Below the pieces are notes generated by a model, which did no database searches, had not been told where the DNA came from, and was given only the letters and a program-made list of their open reading frames with translations. The position numbers were made by a program, and so were the translations under genes. From contig CM046832.1 of the NCBI GenBank assembly GCA_025618425.1, positions 20,389,917-20,453,916 of the forward strand: a DNA stretch of 64,000 bases, in the 5' to 3' direction. This stretch comes from Heliocidaris tuberculata (Eukaryota > Echinodermata > Echinoidea > Camarodonta > Echinometridae). Of this stretch, positions 57,959 through 64,000 are shown piece by piece. Every line of letters begins with the position of its first letter. Position 1 is the stretch's first letter.

Positions 57959-60900
57959 TGACTTGTTTACCCGGGGTGGCCTCATCAGTGTTGTATACTG
58001 TTCTCCCCAAGGCCCTGCAGTTATATTGTTAATCCGGCTTTATATAGAATGTAAGTAAGCTATATTTATTAACTGATTTATCACTTTTTTTTAAAACATG
58101 TTTTCATAATGACTAAAGTCTGATTCAATAATTATCCCATTATGCCTTGTATTGCTCTTTTCTATTCTTTTTCTCTCTTTTTTTTTTTTTTTTTACTTAT
58201 AATCCCTATCAGTAGACAAAAAAACATATGCATAATAGATGTCACTTCTCATTTTCTTTTTCGATAATATGGTATTTATTACATAGGTCACTATTATTTA
58301 ATGAATTAGTATATTCTTCTAGTTATTTTCCCGATACACCCTATTTAGTATAGTTATATAACATTATCGATGCATGTACATGTATTTATTTTTATGTTTA
58401 TGTTTATAGATGCATAGATGTAATTATGTTTGTTTGTAACCTTTACAATGTAAATACAACGAATTTCCATATATGAATGGACAATAAATGAACCTATACC
58501 TATAAAACTATTTTGCTGCAATTCTACTCACCTGGCATTTCAGGCAAGGCCCAATTCTCCACTGTCTTTGGAGGGATGGTGATCACTTTCTCTGCAGCCC
58601 AATTTCCATTCTGAGTGAAAATAAAGGGTGGATTCATATATCTTCCTATGTATGAAGTCCACAAATAGCATAAAAAGCACTGATATCTGATCCTCAAAAT
58701 CATGTATGAACTATCATTACAGGAGAAATAATCATTTCCCTCACTTTGGCTAAATAATTGCAATTCTATGTATAATTTCTAGAATTTTATAGGCACCTTC
58801 ATTTCAAACTACTACACAGTAATTGAAAAGAAATTCTATACCATTGGCATCATCCCTATAAAATTTGATCTCATCACACTCTGGACTTATTTTTCAATAT
58901 TCAGTATTTTCATAATTCACATAACTACCTTTAAAATATTTCCATGGATACCATATAATTTACTGAAATCAAAACAAGGAAGAAAGAATATTAAAAGGAA
59001 TAGTCTTTAAAGTAAAACAAAATCCACAGTTCTGAAGAACACACAGTAAATTTATTTGCCAACTCAGCAAACCTCCCAATCTAGATTTTACAAACAATAA
59101 AATAGAAGCAAGCACAATGAATCGGTATTCCCAGGTATCACTATTTGAACAGTTACTTATGCTGAGCACAGCAAAGATATTCTTACATCATACCACCTTT
59201 TTTGGGAATCTGCCTGTCTCAAGAGATGATAAAGTATACCAAACTGTAAATATTGACATGGTTAAGACACTCTAGTTACACTTCCCTGGTTAAGAAAATG
59301 GATGTTTTTTCTGAGCCACTGGCAATAAATCCCGCAAGAGAATCCTGAATGCTGAACAACGTGTAAATTCGGACTTTAAGAATGGTTACACATTCACTGT
59401 GAAATTTATTCCCATGGGATATAATGTTTGCCCACTCTAACATTGAGACAAAACATAGACTCCAAAAGTTTCATTTATGGTATGTATTTGAAAACCAGGT
59501 GGTACAGAAGGGGTCAAGTTATAATCATGATTCCAGTCAGCTAGCCTTGAACTTTGATATGTGAAACGTGCTAGGCAGAGTTACAGCTATGAGTATATTT
59601 TCTTCCTTGTACTAAAGATCACTATGATAATGTAGTCCATTAAATCAAGCACAGGTCTCAAAATTCCAGTTGACAAACGTAATCATAATTAAAGATGGTC
59701 ATAAAATATGGAAATATTTGATCAATTAGGTAAGAGTGTGCTCAAAATAATCCTGCCCTTATATATTACATCACACTGTAAATATTGAATAATAACATAA
59801 TTATTACAATGGTAGACAGCCTTGAACTTTAATTTGTCAAACATGGTAGGCAGACTTAGAATGTAGACCATTTTCAAACCATAAAATCACTTCCTCCTGA
59901 ACTAATATCACATTTGCCTGCTTTTTGTTAACTCTCTTAACTCTCAAAAAGGGAATTGAGAATTCTGACAAATATTCTTCAGGCATGCAAGTTTCCCCCA
60001 AATAACAAAATATTATTATTACCAAAAACTATAGAATGATTACTCCTTATCATTCTTTCAAACTCTTCTCAAATCTGTGGCCAATTCTTGACAAGGCATA
60101 TAAATATAAACTTTCAATAAAGGTTTGTTCAAAGCTTAACAGAAATTGTACTGCAAATCTTTGTGTGCTCCCTTTTCTGGTAAATCACTATGATTTATGC
60201 CCCCATCCCCCCCCCCCAAAAAAAAATATATATTATATATACATATGTATCTTAGAAATGTTGCCCTTTTAAAATAAAATTTAAACATCCACAGAATGCA
60301 CCTTGCATGTAAATACCTGCTTAGGGTATCAATGGAACCAATAGCAAAAAAATTACAATTAACACACACCACAACATATAATGACATGGAGAAGCCTGAT
60401 GAAATAAGTAACGCTTTTTAACAATAACTTACTGGAGTCTTGAAGTATCTGAAGACAGCTGATGCTAGGGCACATCCCACAAAGCCTTCAGCTGCTCGTG
60501 GGTCGTGAAGAAATCGGATCTCGAGAGGAATGGCTCCCTCATCACCAAGATTTAACTCCTGAAGATGTCTGTGAGTAGTCCAATCCCACACGTGGATACT
60601 CTTGCCATACAAATCTATTCAAACAAACCAGAAAAAATGAGTAAAATAATTTCTAAATCTCAAAACATTTCTATTTAAATTGCCTAAAATCTTCAAAAGA
60701 ACACTATTACAGTTTAGAATAACATAACTGACCAAAGCCACACATTTAGAAGTTTGCAATATACTTCGAAATTACTTATATATTAAAATACAATACACAA
60801 ATAGATGGCCAATAGATAAAATGCCTTTGTTTGTATACAGTTCAGTCTTAACGATCACTTGTAATAGTTTTGCAACTGACCCCATGCATTGGACAATTTT

Positions 60901-62883
60901 ATAAATCAGGAACAAATTACTTGCAAACTTATTTAATATACTAAACACAATGATTACTACAGACAGAGAATATATGAATCAATGTAAGTCTTCTTTATAA
61001 CTCTAAATTTTCCTGAAATAAACATGCATTACTGCTACTAATATCAGGTTTCAATAAACCCATGAAAATTACTTTACCAATTTTACTTTGTTTCGCAGAA
61101 TAAGAATAAATAAATCATATCATATGACAATTTTTAGGCATTTGCACAATTGCAAATTTCAGTTTGAAATAAAACACCATATAGACAACTGCTATCATTC
61201 AAAGGGAAGGAGTGGGGGAGTAGCACAAATATTGTAGGACTTGAAATCCAGGGGGAGCTAGGTACATAAATGGCTCAGGTTCTTTATCCTTAACATAATA
61301 AGAACAGTTCTTTGCCCATTAAATCTGCTCACATGTACTCAAAGCAGTGCCTAAGCTTATAAACACACAAGGAAAAAAACTATGTTAACATAAGGGATTA
61401 CAAAACACTCCTCAACACACTGAGGGGAAAGACCAATGCAAGACAACAACAAGACAAAGTAAATCAGCCTTTTGACTCTATAGTACTTTGTTATTAGTTG
61501 ATAAATGCAACTGTCATAATACATTCCAGCCTACAGCATTTGCTAGACAGACTTACTTGGTTCTTTGTGGTCTTGCAAATTTCACAACTATCTAGAATAG
61601 CTCACGAATTACTTCACAACTATAACATTATCATATGTTATTATCCTGTATTGATTAAAAGACCAAGGGAGGAAATTAAATGTCCTCAAAATTTAGAAAT
61701 TTAAATTATCTACAAATGCACCCCAAATATATTGTATTAACTAAAGACTTTTAGAAAATCTAGTAAAAGGTATGCATGAGCAGCAATACAAATTATGCAT
61801 TTAAATGTGCAAAGAAACACATGGTAAACATAAAAATACTCATGGTAAACACAAACAGTGATCTGTTCAGAATGCCAGATATAAATAGTATGCATAATCT
61901 GAAACCAGAGGGTCACAAATAACAGCTAGCCTATGCCTGATATAGGCAATAATGAACATATTGACAGGCTCTACTTTCTGGAAATAAAAACATAGCCCTT
62001 GAGAGAACCCCACTGCCCACATCTTTAACTCAGAGCGATACATATATCTATTACAGGCAATCTATTCTGATATCCCTCTCAAGCCAAGATTATATCAATA
62101 TTTATGATATCCTACATACATGCAGTCAGCGTGAATCTGCTGAATATGGTATGAATGGGGACAGGGACTGATTGATTGCTCATATCCACAAACCAATCAG
62201 GAAAATGCACAAAATCAGCTTGATATCAACACAACATACCAGCATAAAGAGGTCTGCAGAGGCAAAATATCATTGAATACTTATTATACTCAACTCTGAT
62301 ATATCTATACCATGTATGTAAAGTAGGGCTCTGGGTGTTTATTTCATATGGAATTGTGGCAAGTGATATTCTGGATGAAAAGACTGTGACTTTTTCAAAA
62401 TACAATCTGTCACAAAATCCTCAGGACAACTGGTGTTATCATCAAATCTAATATATGTTTTTGGTACATATATGTTGATTTTAATAATGTTATAACTATT
62501 TTCCTTTAAACCTGAATATCAGTATTTAGACAGGTTGATGTGTGGATTAAACATGTAAACAAAGAAAAATTTGTAACACTGCAAAATTCAAAAAAGGGGG
62601 AAAGGGGAACAATAAAGATTTGAAAAAAGGTACAGAATCACAGAAAGAAATACAAACATGAGAAAATGATGAACTAAATTTAGATTTAAATTAAACTTAC
62701 TATTTGCATAATCAGCTGGATCAAATCCCTTGAGGAAGGCTTTTGGTGCACCCCACTCAGTGCTGATCATCACATTGTGGAACGGTTGATACCAGTAGTC
62801 ATAGTTAAAGGGAGCGTGTTCACCATAATGCTCCCAGTTACCTTTGACCTGGAAGGTTTGGCCGTCAAGAAGAACAAATCCGC
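49571..62883 (-). CDS. SELENBP1: Selenium-binding protein 1 / methanethiol oxidase, last six exons (5' end outside window)
   Basis: SELENBP1 family proteins are mostly cytosolic, beta-propeller-like enzymes; the human protein oxidises methanethiol to formaldehyde, hydrogen sulfide and hydrogen peroxide (EC 1.8.3.4). Minus-strand exons in transcript order: 62883-62701, 60614-60433, 58610-58532, 52282-52161, 51589-51378, 49769-49571. Junctions keep one frame and give 324 residues, equivalent to human residues from about 160 to the end. Conserved stretches include [92 protein letters not shown] and [15 protein letters not shown]. The N-terminal half, including the reported selenium-binding cysteine, is not in the window. 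Gene and intron repeats are convergent to SIN3. Confidence 0.95.
50176..50947. mobile_element. TTAA-flanked element, CCCTAAAAGGGC family, copy 2 (inverted)
   Basis: TTAA at 50172-50175 and 50948-50951; ends CCCTAAAAGGGCC and GCCCTTTTAGGG. Interior matches 29003-29718 in reverse complement (for example CATGCGGTTCCGAAGTTACT with AGTAACTTCGGAACCGCATG). It lies between the last two SELENBP1 exons. Confidence 0.8.
51378..51589 (-). CDS. SELENBP1: SELENBP1 exon without an internal start codon near its 5' end (IFIGGSIV to DLLK)
   Basis: The acceptor is TTCTCCTAG and the donor CTCAA|GTGAGT. It encodes [20 protein letters not shown], then [20 protein letters not shown] and [11 protein letters not shown]. 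This 212-base exon was found by translating the minus strand between its neighbours; phases match on both sides. Confidence 0.95.
52032..52088. repeat. Hairpin of CCAGAAGGGCGTTAAC
   Basis: AGACCAGAAGGGCGTTAACT and AGAGTGAATGCCCTTCTGGC form an imperfect hairpin. The same motif is single-copy at 26447-26467 and 48537-48557. Confidence 0.6.
52161..52282 (-). CDS. SELENBP1: SELENBP1 exon ([15 protein letters not shown] to GQ)
   Basis: The acceptor is TTATTTTACCAG and the donor GGACAG|GTAGGT. It encodes [20 protein letters not shown], then [20 protein letters not shown], very close to human SELENBP1. Confidence 0.96.
52320..52815. repeat. Long (AAT)n microsatellite
   Basis: Nearly continuous AAT/ATAAT repeats for about 0.45 kb beside the 52161-52282 exon of SELENBP1. 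The minus-strand poly-Leu/Ile open frame is an artefact of the repeat. Confidence 0.95.
52816..52905. repeat. Dispersed repeat next to AAT tract, copy 1
   Basis: Shares GTTCACCCTTGGTAGCCTCA, ATACTGTTCTCCC and GGCCCTGCA with 57963-58035. Both copies directly follow an AAT tract. Confidence 0.65.
53523..54019. mobile_element. Palindromic MITE, about 0.5 kb, in SELENBP1 intron
   Basis: The arms pair for roughly 200 bp: TTGTCAGCCTGTTCAAAATA with AATAGGCTGACAA, and TATTATCCCATGGGGGCTGC with GCAACCCCATGGGATAATG. Outer ends are AAAGGAGAATGAAA and TTTCATTCCCCTTT. Confidence 0.7.
54300..54500. repeat. Dispersed repeat, inverse copy of 5530-5715
   Basis: CCGAACATTTCAGCTG, CTTTTCAGGGGACAT and CCTTTCCCAGAACTCAA appear here in the reverse order and complement of the first copy. 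Confidence 0.5.
54587..54623. repeat. Poly-C and (AC)n microsatellite
   Basis: A run of C followed by about 11 CA units in the long SELENBP1 intron. Confidence 0.9.
55224..57802 (+). pseudogene. Broken non-LTR retrotransposon (LINE) ORF2 with endonuclease and reverse transcriptase regions
   Basis: The start resembles the endonuclease of CR1/Jockey-group LINEs ([21 protein letters not shown]). The reverse transcriptase part has [15 protein letters not shown], the first catalytic Asp in LFMDFSSAF (about 56843), SPQGCVL and YADD (57104-57115). In-frame stops are at 55455-55457, 55839-55841, 55962-55964, 56223-56225 and 57227-57229, with frame changes near 55962 and near 56660, where a short deletion follows DYRPVA. 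It is dead as it stands. The assignment to a Rex1/L2/CR1-like clade is tentative. It lies antisense within a SELENBP1 intron. Confidence 0.88.
57803..58500 (+). repeat. Likely LINE 3' tail with AAT microsatellite and shared repeat
   Basis: After the stop at about 57800 come (AAT)n (57908-57958), the GGTGGCCTCATCAG repeat and an AT-rich stretch ending near GACAATAAATGAACC. The 3' boundary of the LINE is not certain. Confidence 0.45.
58532..58610 (-). CDS. SELENBP1: SELENBP1 exon ([15 protein letters not shown] to PEMPG)
   Basis: A small 79-base exon: acceptor ATTTTCACTCAG, donor TGCCAG|GTGAGT. It encodes [20 protein letters not shown] and ALPEMPG, corresponding to human [23 protein letters not shown]. 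Confidence 0.95.
59530..59860. repeat. Copies of an approximately 275-bp intronic repeat
   Basis: AGCCTTGAACTTTGATATGT...GCTAGGCAGAG is at about 59540 and 59817 (spacing 277). Relatives are at about 53265 and 54033 (spacing about 770, including the 497-bp MITE), so about 270 without it. Confidence 0.5.
60433..60614 (-). CDS. SELENBP1: SELENBP1 exon ([11 protein letters not shown] to FKTP)
   Basis: The acceptor is TTTGAATAG and the donor CTCCA|GTAAGT. It encodes [20 protein letters not shown], then [20 protein letters not shown] and [15 protein letters not shown]. It ends in phase 0. Confidence 0.95.
62701..62883 (-). CDS. SELENBP1: SELENBP1 exon (GGFVLLDG to FDPADYAN)
   Basis: On the minus strand the acceptor is CCATTTAG and the donor AAATA|GTAAGT. 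It opens with two bases of a glycine codon and encodes [20 protein letters not shown], then [17 protein letters not shown] and [11 protein letters not shown]. No earlier SELENBP1 exon is recognisable between 62884 and 64000. Confidence 0.94.
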
Positions 62884-64000
62884 CTAAATGGAGACAAAAT
62901 ACAAGGAATTCTTGGTATTCGCAATACAGTGTGCTACGTATCAGGTGCAACCTATAGGACGAAATATGCAATGCCTCATGGGAAATAGTCAATATTACAA
63001 AGCCGGAAGTGGGAATCCCAAGGCTTCAAGTGCCTATAGCCACTATACATTGAATGCAAACAATACATGACACATATAATTTTCTTGCCATATTTGGAAA
63101 ATTTTTGTTTAATGCTCACTCCACTTTGGCCATGGTTTTTATCTGTGAAGCATCAGAATGCCATTCCAACACTTCCAAACTTAAAAATTTGGAGAATTAC
63201 CCATGGATGAAATGGCCATGCAACAATGCTGCCGCAGTAGCGCAGATTTAGGTTGGAGATTGGCCTATCTCTGGCATCCGTTAGGTGGTGCACCGTATTG
63301 CCAATACCGAGAATTACTTTCCAATTTGGTCAAACTTGCCTTATTGATCAACCTTCTATAAGGGACAATTGTCTATAGTGTTCTCCGATACTGTCTCCCT
63401 CGAGGGGGAAATATGTGTTGTGGAACTTGTCTAAGAAAGGCCACCTGTCTACACTGTCTTTCTGTTTTCCTTGGGTGGCCTTAATACACAGGTATGATTG
63501 TATTTCTATCGATTCTTTTGATGGCACACACTAACAATCTTCCAAAATAAATATAAGGAAGACGAAGTCGAATTCTCCTAGAGGTTGGAATACTGGGCCC
63601 TCAAAACATTCTCAATTCAAAAGAAAAATCACTAACAAAAATACCAGTTAGTTGTACCCACTGAACCCGAAAAAGAGACACAGACATGTTGGAGCCCCAT
63701 ACGTGCTATACAATATGAACTTTGAATGGGGAGAGATCAAGGCCTCAAATCAGGCCAAAAGAATTAAGTAAAGGCCTATACCTGGTATCTCTGTCACTTA
63801 TTATATATAATATCAAAAGTTATAAACAATTTAAGCACAGGAGAAAATCTTCAAATAATTTGCTAAATAAAAACAATTCTAGTGCAGATATCATTAATCA
63901 CATCTATGCTACATTAACTTTGTGCAATCAACCTTCAATGTAGTGATATGGAATATACTCTATGAATGTGATTCTTTTCTTCAATTTTGTTCATCATCTC
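62884..64000 (-). other. SELENBP1 intron to window edge
   Basis: Expected upstream exons (encoding the equivalent of HTSHCLASGE and MISSLGD) were looked for on the minus strand and not found. The gene continues beyond 64000. Confidence 0.6.

Larger units (their letters stand above)
58611..62700 (-). other. SELENBP1 introns, no further gene
   Basis: Two introns separated by the 60433-60614 exon. AT-rich, with repeats near 59540 and 59817 and a poly-C run at about 60207. I see no additional exon and no gene on the opposite strand. Confidence 0.6.

Overview
This is eukaryotic genomic DNA with small exons, GT-AG introns and very dense non-coding repeats. It looks like a marine deuterostome invertebrate, most probably a sea urchin or other echinoderm. 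That placement rests on the proteins, which are close to vertebrate SIN3A and SELENBP1 but clearly diverged, and on the mobile-element flora (many short elements with terminal inverted repeats, long foldback structures, tRNA-derived SINEs, LINE remnants, poly-C runs, AAT and CT microsatellites). It is an inference; no species marker is visible.

Two host genes lie tail to tail. On the plus strand, 9363-30117 holds a SIN3 co-repressor scaffold gene. I read 26 coding exons in a continuous frame, giving about 1,472 residues with every exon included, with PAH1, PAH2, PAH3, the HDAC-interaction region and the Sin3 C-terminal region in order. A GC-richer stretch with inverted CCAAT boxes, an octamer and a TGACGTA site at about 1795-1945 is the likely promoter, about 7.4 kb before the start codon. 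On the minus strand, 49571-62883 holds the last six exons of a selenium-binding protein 1 / methanethiol oxidase gene; its 5' exons lie beyond the right edge. The two genes belong to unrelated processes (chromatin repression; sulfur metabolism).

Region by region: 1-9308 is upstream DNA, promoter and first intron, rich in palindromic elements (872-1429, 3840-4644, 4865-5310, a nested pair at 5921-6489, 7111-7585, 8550-8889). 9309-30117 is SIN3, with introns carrying a 147-bp tandem repeat element and a TTAA-flanked element. 30118-34865 is 3' UTR and intergenic DNA with a tRNA-derived SINE. 34963-47260 is a repeat complex: one copy of a CT-rich host repeat is uninterrupted (34963-35850), while the second copy (36738-36815 plus 44717-47260) is split by a foldback structure of about 7.9 kb, whose arms are made of diverged 370-390 bp units and carry further nested insertions. 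47260-49570 is intergenic. 49571-64000 is SELENBP1, with introns holding a second TTAA-flanked element, a long AAT microsatellite, a palindromic element and a broken LINE with endonuclease and reverse transcriptase regions.

The most interesting items are the foldback element with its apparent empty-site paralogue, two in-frame candidate cassette exons in SIN3 (47 and 18 codons) that I do not find in vertebrate SIN3A as I remember it, and several nested or paired insertions that allow target-site duplications to be read directly. No computation was run; all alignments were made by eye.
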